DNA of 40,192 bases from Elainella sp. Prado103 (GTDB lineage Bacteria; Cyanobacteriota; Cyanobacteriia; Elainellales; Elainellaceae): contig JALOOM010000061.1 in the NCBI GenBank assembly GCA_025454395.1, positions 1-40,192 on the forward strand. Reading direction: 5' to 3'. A model generated the notes under the pieces. It was not told where the DNA came from, did no database searches, and was given only the letters and a program-made list of their open reading frames with translations. Positions 34,191 to 40,192 of the stretch are shown one piece after another. The stretch's first letter is position 1. Each line of letters begins with the position of its first letter. Made by a program: the position numbers and the translations under genes.

Positions 34191-35783
34191 ATGGTCTCTC
34201 ATCCTCACGCTCCGAATTCCCGCTCAACTCCCACTGATCCTAATCCGCTCACTCAATTACCCTTTGAAGCTGCTTTTGAAAGCTTGGGTGCAGAGTTTGC
34301 CGATCCTGTCGCTGCGGCTGAGTTTCCTCGCCATATTCTACGGTTCCGCAACGATCAGATCTTGCCCCAGCTTGGATTAACCTCCGACCAAGTGACCGAT
34401 GCTGACTTTGTTGCTGCCTTTGGTGAGTTTCGCGATCGGCAACCGTTGTTAGCGATGCGCTACCACGGCTATCAGTTTGGTGAATATAATCCTGCATTAG
34501 GCGATGGGCGTGGCTTTTTGTATGGTCAAGTTCGGGGTCAAGATGGCGAACTCTATGATTTTGGCACTAAAGGATCGGGTAGAACTCCCTATTCTCGGAC
34601 TGCGGACGGGCGATTAACCCTCAAAGGCGGTGTGCGAGAAGTATTGGCGGCCGAAATGCTGCATCGGTTGGGAGTACGAACTTCTCGTTGTTTTAGCTTG
34701 GTCGAAACCGGAGAACAACTGTGGCGTGGCGATGAACCTTCGCCCACTCGCTCCTCCGTCATGGTGCGGTTCTCTCGATCGCACATTCGATTTGGTACTT
34801 TTGAGCGCTTACACTACTTAGGTCGAAAAGATCTAATCCAAATCTTGCTGGATCATGTCATTCAGTATTACTATCCGCATCTACAACATCAAGAAGACGC
34901 ATATCTCAAGTTCTATACCGAACTGGTGCAAGGTGTGGCCGATCTGACAGCCCAGTGGATGACAGTCGGCTTTTGTCATGCAGTTCTCAATACTGACAAC
35001 ATGGCGATCACAGCAGAGAGCTTTGACTATGGCCCCTACGGATTCATCAACCAGTTTAATCCAAGCTTTACTGCTGCCTACTTCGACTATTCAGGTCGCT
35101 ATTGCTATGGTAATCAACCAAGCGCTTGCCTATGGAACCTTCAAATGCTACAAGTCCCTCTGAAAGCAGTGCTCGATCCTTTTGCGATGGAACAGGCCCT
35201 GACTGAATTTGAATCTCGCTATCAAACAACCTATCGTCAGCAGATGTTGCGAAAATTGGGGTTTGAGGAAGGGGTTGATTTGTCTACTGAAGTAGGAGAT
35301 GAGTTGTTGCGTCGCACCTTAAAACTGCTGTGGGAAAGTCAGGTCGAATATCATGGCTTTTTCAAATCACTACGGCTGGCTTTTCAATTCAGTTGGCGCA
35401 GGGATCTAAATCACATCTCACTGCGGGCTTTGGGGCTGGTAAGGGGCGCTAACTTGTCGGATGTTCAGCCTCCAGAGTCCCAAGATCTAGAGGCTCAAAA
35501 TCCAGAAACTCAAGAAGCTCAAAATTCAGAAACCGAAGTTCCTGAAGCGGTTGTAAACTGCTTTGAGCAATGGCGGCAATTTTATTATCAAGTACTGCAA
35601 AGTATGCCGGAATCAGAACTGCCCATGATTGCCCGTCGATTAAGCCAGCATAACCCATTGATCGTGATTGTGCGTCCAGAAATTGAGGCCGTATGGGAAG
35701 CGATCGATCAAGAAGACAACTGGATCCCATTTAATAACCTATTACAGCAAATCTGGGGCGCAGTTGAAGCGGAAATTCATTGA
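34191..35783 (+). CDS. selO: Protein adenylyltransferase SelO (YdiU/UPF0061 family)
   Basis: A 530-residue pseudokinase-fold enzyme that transfers AMP from ATP to Ser/Thr/Tyr of target proteins, linked to redox stress in E. coli. Visible motifs: ARYHGYQFG-type [20 protein letters not shown], the nucleotide loop [14 protein letters not shown], the helix Glu in [18 protein letters not shown], and the catalytic [14 protein letters not shown] with FDYGPYGF. Like other bacterial members it carries no selenocysteine at the end. At about residues 421-453 a Glu/Gln/Asn-rich low-complexity stretch ([17 protein letters not shown]) interrupts the C-terminal region. The ATG at 34191 is chosen over TTG at 34167. 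Confidence 0.93.
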   Translation: MVSHPHAPNSRSTPTDPNPLTQLPFEAAFESLGAEFADPVAAAEFPRHILRFRNDQILPQLGLTSDQVTDADFVAAFGEFRDRQPLLAMRYHGYQFGEYNPALGDGRGFLYGQVRGQDGELYDFGTKGSGRTPYSRTADGRLTLKGGVREVLAAEMLHRLGVRTSRCFSLVETGEQLWRGDEPSPTRSSVMVRFSRSHIRFGTFERLHYLGRKDLIQILLDHVIQYYYPHLQHQEDAYLKFYTELVQGVADLTAQWMTVGFCHAVLNTDNMAITAESFDYGPYGFINQFNPSFTAAYFDYSGRYCYGNQPSACLWNLQMLQVPLKAVLDPFAMEQALTEFESRYQTTYRQQMLRKLGFEEGVDLSTEVGDELLRRTLKLLWESQVEYHGFFKSLRLAFQFSWRRDLNHISLRALGLVRGANLSDVQPPESQDLEAQNPETQEAQNSETEVPEAVVNCFEQWRQFYYQVLQSMPESELPMIARRLSQHNPLIVIVRPEIEAVWEAIDQEDNWIPFNNLLQQIWGAVEAEIH

Positions 35784-35862
35784 GCTTCCGGAATTTCACT
35801 TGGATTTGTGGGAAGTCTATAAAGAGACTTGCATAACCCTGGTGTTGCGATCCTACAAACCT

Positions 35863-35910
35863 GTAAATTCAGACCAACTTGTAAATTCAGACCAACTTGT
35901 AAATTCAGAC
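35863..35910. repeat. 18-bp tandem repeat, 2.7 copies
   Basis: GTAAATTCAGACCAACTT at 35863-35880 and 35881-35898, then a partial copy to 35910. AATTCAGACGGTCA variants continue to about 35965, between selO and the CsgG-family gene. Confidence 0.95.
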
Positions 35911-36011
35911 GGTCAATGGCTGTCAATTAAATTCAGACGGTCAGTTCAATTCAGACTGTCAATGGCTGCCAATGGACTCTGGTTCAACTAGCAAATTTCT
36001 TTCCCCGTTCT

Positions 36012-37046
36012 ATGAAGCAAGCCCTGAGTCATCTCGCTAAATTTTCTTGCAGTGCCATTTCTTACAGTGCCATTTCTTACAGTGCTATTTCTTGCAGCAC
36101 ATTGTTGTGGGTTGGGTTCATGGCTGCCCTGCCGCTGACACCGATCGCCATGGCCAGCGAAATGCTCGCCCAATCTCAACCTCAAAGTCGGGTGCGGGTT
36201 GCAGTGCTCGATTTTGACTATGCCAGCACAGGGGCAGATTATTGGTGGTATGCCAACCCGGATGCCGCCAAAGGTGTGAGTGACTTGCTAACCAACAAAC
36301 TGGTGAACAGTGGTCGATATACGATGATCGAGCGCAGTCGGATCGCTGATATTTTGGCTGAACAAAACTTAGCTGCTGCAGGTCGGATCGATTCCAGTAC
36401 CGCCGCGCAGATTGGGCGAGTATTAGGGGCAGATGTGGTGGTCATCGGTTCTGTAACGCGCTTTAACCTGGATGAAGAAGGGGGTGGAGCATCTATTCTG
36501 GGGTTTGGGGGGAGTGGCAGTCGCCGCACCGCAGAAGTAGAATTGACGGCCCGGATTGTGAACACCACCACGGCAGAAATTGTGGCCGCTGCAGAAGGCT
36601 CCGGCTCCGAATCTGAAGGCAGCGGGCGGGTTTCCATCTCAATCTTTGGGAGCGCGGGTCGTAGTGCGAACAATGATGATGAACTGCTGAGTGGAGCGGC
36701 CGAGGAAGCGGTGACTCAACTGGCAAGTCAACTGACGGATGCTGCCTCTAAACTGTCTGCCCTGCCTGCCACGTTACCGACGATCGATGCTACAGTTGCA
36801 GATGTTGCAGGCAATACGGTAATTATCAATCGGGGTACGCAAGATGGCTTCCGGAGTGGAATGCGGCTTTCTATTGAACGAGTCGATCGGGAAGTACTCG
36901 ATCCCCAAACGGGTGAAGTGCTACGAACCATCACGACTCCGATCGGTCAGGTAGAACTCACAGAAGTCGATGCCCGATCGGGTGTGGGCCGCGTCGTCAG
37001 TGGAATAGGATTTCAAGTGGGTGATAAGGCCAAGGCTGTGCAGTAA
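36012..37046 (+). CDS. CsgG-family (curli assembly-like) exported protein
   Basis: A 344-residue exported protein. The N-terminus is a signal peptide that contains three copies of SAISY/C, ends in PIAMAS and is cleaved probably near AMA-S. Residues ~60-250 form a CsgG-like domain: VRVAVLDFDYAS, LLTNKLVNSGRYTMIERSRIADILAEQ, and AAQIGRVLGADVVVIGSVTRFN. A C-terminal ~80-residue beta domain (ATVADVAGNTVIINRGTQDGFRSGMRLSIERV) resembles FlgT-type tails. There is no lipobox, unlike true CsgG, and no curli genes lie nearby, so it is more likely a periplasmic or outer-membrane-associated relative of unknown role. ATG at 36012 directly follows the spacer; a good terminator follows the gene. Confidence 0.86.
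   Translation: MKQALSHLAKFSCSAISYSAISYSAISCSTLLWVGFMAALPLTPIAMASEMLAQSQPQSRVRVAVLDFDYASTGADYWWYANPDAAKGVSDLLTNKLVNSGRYTMIERSRIADILAEQNLAAAGRIDSSTAAQIGRVLGADVVVIGSVTRFNLDEEGGGASILGFGGSGSRRTAEVELTARIVNTTTAEIVAAAEGSGSESEGSGRVSISIFGSAGRSANNDDELLSGAAEEAVTQLASQLTDAASKLSALPATLPTIDATVADVAGNTVIINRGTQDGFRSGMRLSIERVDREVLDPQTGEVLRTITTPIGQVELTEVDARSGVGRVVSGIGFQVGDKAKAVQ
36046..36090. repeat. 15-bp in-frame repeat in a signal peptide
   Basis: CTTGCAGTGCCATTT, CTTACAGTGCCATTT and CTTACAGTGCTATTT occupy 36046-36090, with a partial fourth copy after. They encode repeated SAI(S)(Y/C) in the signal peptide of the CsgG-family protein. Confidence 0.95.
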
Positions 37047-37080
37047 ACGGCTTGGCAGTGATCGAGCCAACAATTACTTT

Positions 37081-37116
37081 TGTTCTGATTGCAATTTTGT
37101 TCTGATTGCAATTTTG
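37081..37116. repeat. 18-bp exact direct duplication
   Basis: TGTTCTGATTGCAATTTT is present at 37081-37098 and 37099-37116, just ahead of the terminator stem. Confidence 0.96.
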
Positions 37117-37125
37117 AAATATGGA

Positions 37126-37164
37126 GGTGGAGATTGCCAGCAAATCGGTCAATCTCCGCCTTTT
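37126..37164 (+). terminator. Rho-independent terminator of the CsgG-family gene
   Basis: GGTGGAGATTG (37126-37136) pairs with CAATCTCCGCC (37150-37160) over 11 positions (one G-T) and is followed by TTTTAATTTCTTT. It lies 80 bp after the stop. Confidence 0.85.
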
Positions 37165-37306
37165 AATTTCTTTAAAAAATTCTCTGTCGATCGGATGGTT
37201 CTCTATCGAGCCAGTAGTATCGTGGAATGCGTTTGAATCTCAAAACCAAATCATCACTCTCTATGAAAACATTGATATTGATGCTGTATCAAGCAGTGAG
37301 GACGAT

Positions 37307-37334
37307 CGCAGCAACATAGTCGCAGCAACATAGT
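37307..37334. repeat. 14-bp exact direct duplication
   Basis: CGCAGCAACATAGT is present at 37307-37320 and 37321-37334, upstream of lnt. Confidence 0.95.
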
Positions 37335-37384
37335 CGATCTTTAACGTAACTCATGTTTAAACTGTGCCAGGTCTAAACCATCTG

Positions 37385-39070
37385 ATGTCTAAATACCCTA
37401 TTCTCAGACCGATCAAAAACCTTACTCCTCCTCGATCGATCGCCAATTGGGGCGGGAATTCTCCCCAATCCATCTCAACTCGCCTCCTGATTGCTTTCAG
37501 TGGTGGGGCACTCATGGGGTTCACTCCGGCTCCCGTAAATGCCTGGTTTTTGGCTTGGGTGGGGCTAGCACCGCTGTGGATTTTGCTGATGTTAGAGTTT
37601 GGGACATCCCGCCCTCGTCTGTTTTCACGAACCTCTAGCTATGCTTTGGTTTGGGGGATCGGCTATCACGGGTTGGCCCTAGCCTGGATCCGCGATTTGC
37701 ACCCTCTCACCTGGATGGGAGTGCCGTGGCTAGCCAGTGTGGCAATTACTGTCTTTTGTTGGCTGTTTATCACGCTTTGGGGGGCGGGATTAGTGGTGCT
37801 ATGGGCCTGGCTATGGCATTGTTGCAGCACCTGGATGGCTCGAGGGCAACCAGATCCATGTCCGCATCAGGTAGCAGTACGAGTGTTATTCGGAACAGCC
37901 ATTTGGTGTGGCTTAGAAGCGCTTTGGGGGCAAGGCGCGCTGTATTGGACTTCCCTGTCTTATACTCAAAGTCCAGTCAATTTGGCGATCCTGCATCTGG
38001 GACAAATTTCTGGCCCACTCACCGTAACGGCTGCGATCGTCTCATGCAATGGGTTATTAGCAGAAAGCTGGTTGCGGTTTCGATCCGATCATGCTCCTGG
38101 CAGACGATCCACGCAATCACTGGTTGGAGCTAGCCTGAGTTGGCTCGTAGGGCTCCATCTGGTCGGGTTTCTACTCTACAGTCAACCCCTACAAGAAAAT
38201 CCTACCCAGTTGCTGAAAATTGGGCTGATTCAGGGCAATATTCCTACCCGCATCAAGCTGTTTGAAGAAGGATTGCGCCAATCCGTCGATCGCTATGGAT
38301 CTGGCTATGAGCGCTTAGTGGCTGAAGGGGTAGATGCAGTCTTGACCCCTGAAGGGGCGTTACCCTGGTTATGGGTCAACAATCCAGCAGCCAACCCGCT
38401 CTATCGATCAATCCAGCAACAACAGGTACCTGCCTGGGTCGGCACAGTGGGTCTGCGGCAAAATCGGGTGACCCAAACCCTGTTTAGCATTGATGGCAAC
38501 GGTGAATGGATCGGGCGCTACGACAAGGTAAAGCTCGTGCCCCTGGGCGAATATATTCCTTTTGAGGCCGTGCTAGGACAAATCATCAGCCGCCTTTCAC
38601 CCCTGGGTAGCTCTATGGTGCCCGGTCGTATGGATCAAACCCTGCAAACCCCGTTTGGGCAGGTGATCGCCGGGATCTGCTACGAATCAGCCTTTCCGGA
38701 TCTCTTCCGCCGCCAAGCCGCAACAGGCGGGCAGTTTATTCTTACCGCTTCAAATAATGATCCCTACGGAGCTGCGATGATGGCCCAACACCATGCCCAA
38801 GACGTGATGCGATCGATTGAAACCGATCGATGGGCAGTACGGGCAACCAATACGGGCTTTTCCGGCATTGTCAATCCCCATGGCGAAACTCAGTGGCTTT
38901 CTGGCTTTAGAACCTACGAAACCCATGCCCATTCCATTTACCGTCGCCAAACCCAAACCCTCTATGTCCGTTGGGGGAATTGGCTCACACCGACCCTCTT
39001 GATCGGAGCAGGCTGCCTTGCGGTGCAATCACGGTTCAAATCTAGGTTCAAATCCAGCTCACCCCACTAG
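37385..39070 (+). CDS. lnt: Apolipoprotein N-acyltransferase
   Basis: A 561-residue inner-membrane enzyme that adds the third acyl chain to the N-terminal Cys of lipoproteins. The N-terminal half has several membrane segments (e.g. LLIAFSGGALMGFTPAPVNAWFL with WVGLAPLWILLMLEF). The C-terminal half is a nitrilase-like domain with the Glu-Lys-Cys triad: Glu in TPEGALPW, Lys in YDKVKLVPLGEYIPF, Cys in AGICYESAFPD. The final SRFKSRFKSSS comes from a 12-bp duplication near 39035-39058. ATG at 37385 (MSKYPIL) is chosen over GTG at 37364. Substrates include lipoproteins such as the one encoded at 8381-8953. Confidence 0.94.
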   Translation: MSKYPILRPIKNLTPPRSIANWGGNSPQSISTRLLIAFSGGALMGFTPAPVNAWFLAWVGLAPLWILLMLEFGTSRPRLFSRTSSYALVWGIGYHGLALAWIRDLHPLTWMGVPWLASVAITVFCWLFITLWGAGLVVLWAWLWHCCSTWMARGQPDPCPHQVAVRVLFGTAIWCGLEALWGQGALYWTSLSYTQSPVNLAILHLGQISGPLTVTAAIVSCNGLLAESWLRFRSDHAPGRRSTQSLVGASLSWLVGLHLVGFLLYSQPLQENPTQLLKIGLIQGNIPTRIKLFEEGLRQSVDRYGSGYERLVAEGVDAVLTPEGALPWLWVNNPAANPLYRSIQQQQVPAWVGTVGLRQNRVTQTLFSIDGNGEWIGRYDKVKLVPLGEYIPFEAVLGQIISRLSPLGSSMVPGRMDQTLQTPFGQVIAGICYESAFPDLFRRQAATGGQFILTASNNDPYGAAMMAQHHAQDVMRSIETDRWAVRATNTGFSGIVNPHGETQWLSGFRTYETHAHSIYRRQTQTLYVRWGNWLTPTLLIGAGCLAVQSRFKSRFKSSSPH

Positions 39071-39131
39071 CCATCCAACATCAGATCCCATCAATTCCCA
39101 TCAATGCACTGAGAGAATCACCCAGGTAAGC

Positions 39132-39539
39132 TCATTGCTGCTCGGCTCGGTAGGTTTGAAAGTTACCGAAAACCCCGATCGTGTCTGTCTCATAGGTGAT
39201 CGTAGGAACCGACAGAAAATTGCTTAAAAAATCCGGCAGCACATCGCTCGTCGAAAAATTGGTCTGGTAAAGACTGAACAAACCATAATTGCGCCGTTGA
39301 GTATTATCTGCGATCAATCGCTTCATCAACGCTTGTCCCTGTTCTCCTTCCATCAGGGTACAGAGATGGTGGAGTGGGTCATCTAACTTGGTGCATTCCT
39401 CTTCTTGAAGGTAGTCAGTCAAGCGCTGGGCCGCATAGTCGCGATAGGCAGCCTCATCTGGATTGGTTACTGCCATGGCAACACCAACACCAGCTAGAAC
39501 CACCGTCATCAAAAGGGCAGGAACTTGCCAAGATTTCAT
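39132..39539 (-). CDS. DUF4359 family exported protein
   Basis: A 135-residue protein with a signal peptide or N-terminal anchor (MKSWQVPALLMTVVLAGVGVAMA) followed by VTNPDEAAYRDYAAQRLTDYL, typical of the cyanobacterial DUF4359 family. Two Cys (EEECTKL and HHLCTLM) could form a disulfide. The C-terminal half (NYGLFSLYQTNFST..., then YETDTIGVFGNF) is predicted beta-rich. The ATG at 39539 is chosen because the hydrophobic segment starts there. Upstream codons to 39581 add an unlikely tag. Function is unknown. It is convergent with lnt. Confidence 0.82.
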   Translation of the reverse strand: MKSWQVPALLMTVVLAGVGVAMAVTNPDEAAYRDYAAQRLTDYLQEEECTKLDDPLHHLCTLMEGEQGQALMKRLIADNTQRRNYGLFSLYQTNFSTSDVLPDFLSNFLSVPTITYETDTIGVFGNFQTYRAEQQ

Positions 39540-39753
39540 AGATTGGGCAGGGCAATTTTGAGCCTGGACAATAGCAACCACAACACTCTAACAGGACATT
39601 CCCGAAAAATTAGGTCAAAGGGTGACACTGTAAGAACAGGCATCCGCACAGCATCCACCCTCCGTTCGTTTCTCAATCATCAATAAGCAGACAGAAAAAT
39701 CTGCAAAAGTCTGGCTAGATCGATCGATTTAATGCTACGATATTTAGCGCAAT

Positions 39754-39827
39754 GGCGAGCGTAGCCAAGTGGTTAAGGCAGCGGATTGTGGTTCCGCCAC
39801 TCGGGAGTTCGAATCTCCTCGTTCGCC
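39754..39827 (+). tRNA. trnH: tRNA-His (anticodon GUG)
   Basis: Full cloverleaf. The acceptor GCGAGCG pairs with CGTTCGC (39820-39826, one G-T), plus the extra G-1 (39754) opposite C73 that marks tRNA-His. The anticodon stem GCGGA/TCCGC encloses the loop TTGTGGT with anticodon GTG at 39788-39790. The T arm is GGGAG-TTCGAAT-CTCC. CCA is not encoded, as usual in cyanobacteria. Confidence 0.97.
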
Positions 39828-39995
39828 CTAGTTCTAGAGACAGCCGATCAGGACTTCCCTAACGGCCTCCCTAAGACCAAGCCAAACAGAATATCTGCCA
39901 CCCCAAAGGGCGGAAGTCATGGAGCTGGATCCTGTAGTCGCGATTTATATGACGGGGTCGGTTTTCTATATTTAAATTTCTATATTTAAAATCGT

Positions 39996-40046
39996 GACTA
40001 CCGCTCATGATCCCCATGCATGAAGGTGGGGCGAGCAAAGGTAGTC
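39996..40046. repeat. 51-nt nested stem-loop
   Basis: GACTACC (39996-40002) pairs with GGTAGTC (40040-40046). GCTC (40003-40006) pairs with GAGC (40033-40036), and CCCC (40012-40015) pairs with GGGG (40028-40031) around an ATGCAT-containing loop. It has no T-run, so it is more like a mobile-element hairpin or REP-type element than a terminator. Confidence 0.6.
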
Positions 40047-40047
40047 T

Positions 40048-40105
40048 GCTGATTGACTGACAAATCTTTTCCCCTCATCCCTAAATCCCTTCGCCCACTA
40101 GGGGC
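40048..40105. repeat. 58-bp dispersed repeat, copy 2
   Basis: 57 of 58 bases match 28646-28703 in the same orientation. It starts one base after the nested stem-loop at 39996-40046, which copy 1 lacks. Confidence 0.92.
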
Positions 40106-40149
40106 TACTGTGTACACACATCGCTGAGTTGCTGCTAAATCGCTGATTG

Positions 40150-40185
40150 ATCCCCCTAAATCCCCCTTGTTAAGGGGGACTTTGA
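40150..40185. repeat. CCCCCTAAATCCCCC / GGGGGACTTT dispersed-type repeat
   Basis: CCCCCTTGTTAAGGGGG forms a short hairpin preceded by CCCCCTAAATC. This phrase is a widespread intergenic element in cyanobacterial genomes (general knowledge). Only one copy is in the window and it may run past the edge. Confidence 0.6.
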
Positions 40186-40192
40186 AGACTTT

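Larger units (their letters stand above)
37047..37384. other. Spacer between csgG-like gene and lnt
   Basis: It holds an exact 18-bp duplication (37081-37116), the terminator at 37126-37164 and a 14-bp duplication (37307-37334). No gene is seen. Confidence 0.6.
39828..40192. other. Spacer after tRNA-His, rich in repeats
   Basis: No gene. It contains a duplicated TTCTATATTTAAA (39964-39990), a long stem-loop (39996-40046), copy 2 of the 58-bp dispersed repeat (40048-40105) and, at the edge, a C-run/G-run hairpin repeat (40150-40185). Confidence 0.6.

Noticed and set aside
39786-39989. Open frame overlapping tRNA-His
   Set aside because: It starts inside the tRNA anticodon arm and has no protein-like features.

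Overview
The window is chromosomal DNA of a cyanobacterium. The evidence is a near full-length ChlH, the large subunit of magnesium chelatase. It is supported by a cyanobacterial-type IspH, a delta-9 acyl-lipid desaturase, a ClpR/ClpP3-type protease cluster with a ClpS adaptor, an HTH plus AAA-like ATPase typical of cyanobacteria, a pentapeptide-repeat protein, a DUF4359 protein and many GCGATCGC (HIP1-like) octamers. The genus cannot be fixed from this; a filamentous Leptolyngbya-like lineage is only a guess. I see no phage, insertion-sequence transposase, rRNA or CRISPR array.

Layout. 0-4.4 kb: GDSL/SGNH hydrolase, ispH and phosphoglucomutase (+). 4.5-7 kb: a TPR protein and a PLP-dependent methionine-gamma-lyase-like protein (-). 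7.3-10.8 kb: desaturase with terminator, a small lipoprotein, a lipobox-bearing SAM methyltransferase (-) and SixA. 10.9-14.4 kb (-): Ap4A phosphorylase, an orphan ABC permease and a cytosine-deaminase-like amidohydrolase. 14.6-16.4 kb (+): HTH-AAA ATPase followed closely by clpS. 16.5-19.1 kb (-): pentapeptide protein and an unrecognised protein with three copies of a ~95-residue domain. 19.4-21.4 kb (-): clpR, a clpP/clpR mosaic gene and clpP3. 21.7-23.4 kb: VWA protein (+) and a small conserved-looking protein (-). 23.7-27.7 kb: chlH (-) with its own terminator. 27.7-29.1 kb: a long non-coding stretch with a good promoter and repeats. 29.1-33.4 kb: PlsC-like acyltransferase, GAF histidine kinase (-) and an MBL-fold protein (-). 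33.4-34.2 kb: a non-coding stretch with a likely structured small RNA. 34.2-39.6 kb: SelO, CsgG-family protein, apolipoprotein N-acyltransferase and DUF4359 (-). 39.75 kb: tRNA-His(GUG), then a hairpin and dispersed repeats.

Two themes stand out. First, the three-gene Clp operon: the upstream gene is a classic inactive ClpR and the downstream one an active ClpP3. The middle gene resembles ClpP3 in its N-terminal half and ClpR in its C-terminal half, has lost all three catalytic residues, and carries a 14-residue loop expansion built from AGM-type repeats. A ClpS adaptor lies about 3 kb away. Second, most spacers carry private tandem repeats with 11-18 bp units, each different in sequence. Many touch a stop or start codon. 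Where such repeats fall well inside genes (lipobox, signal peptides, linker) the unit is 12 or 15 bp, so the frame is kept. This looks like a continuing process of local short tandem duplication filtered by selection.

Gene starts were chosen from sequence (ATG plus ribosome binding site or family N-terminus) and are often internal to the longest open frame. Identity figures are hand counts on short alignments.
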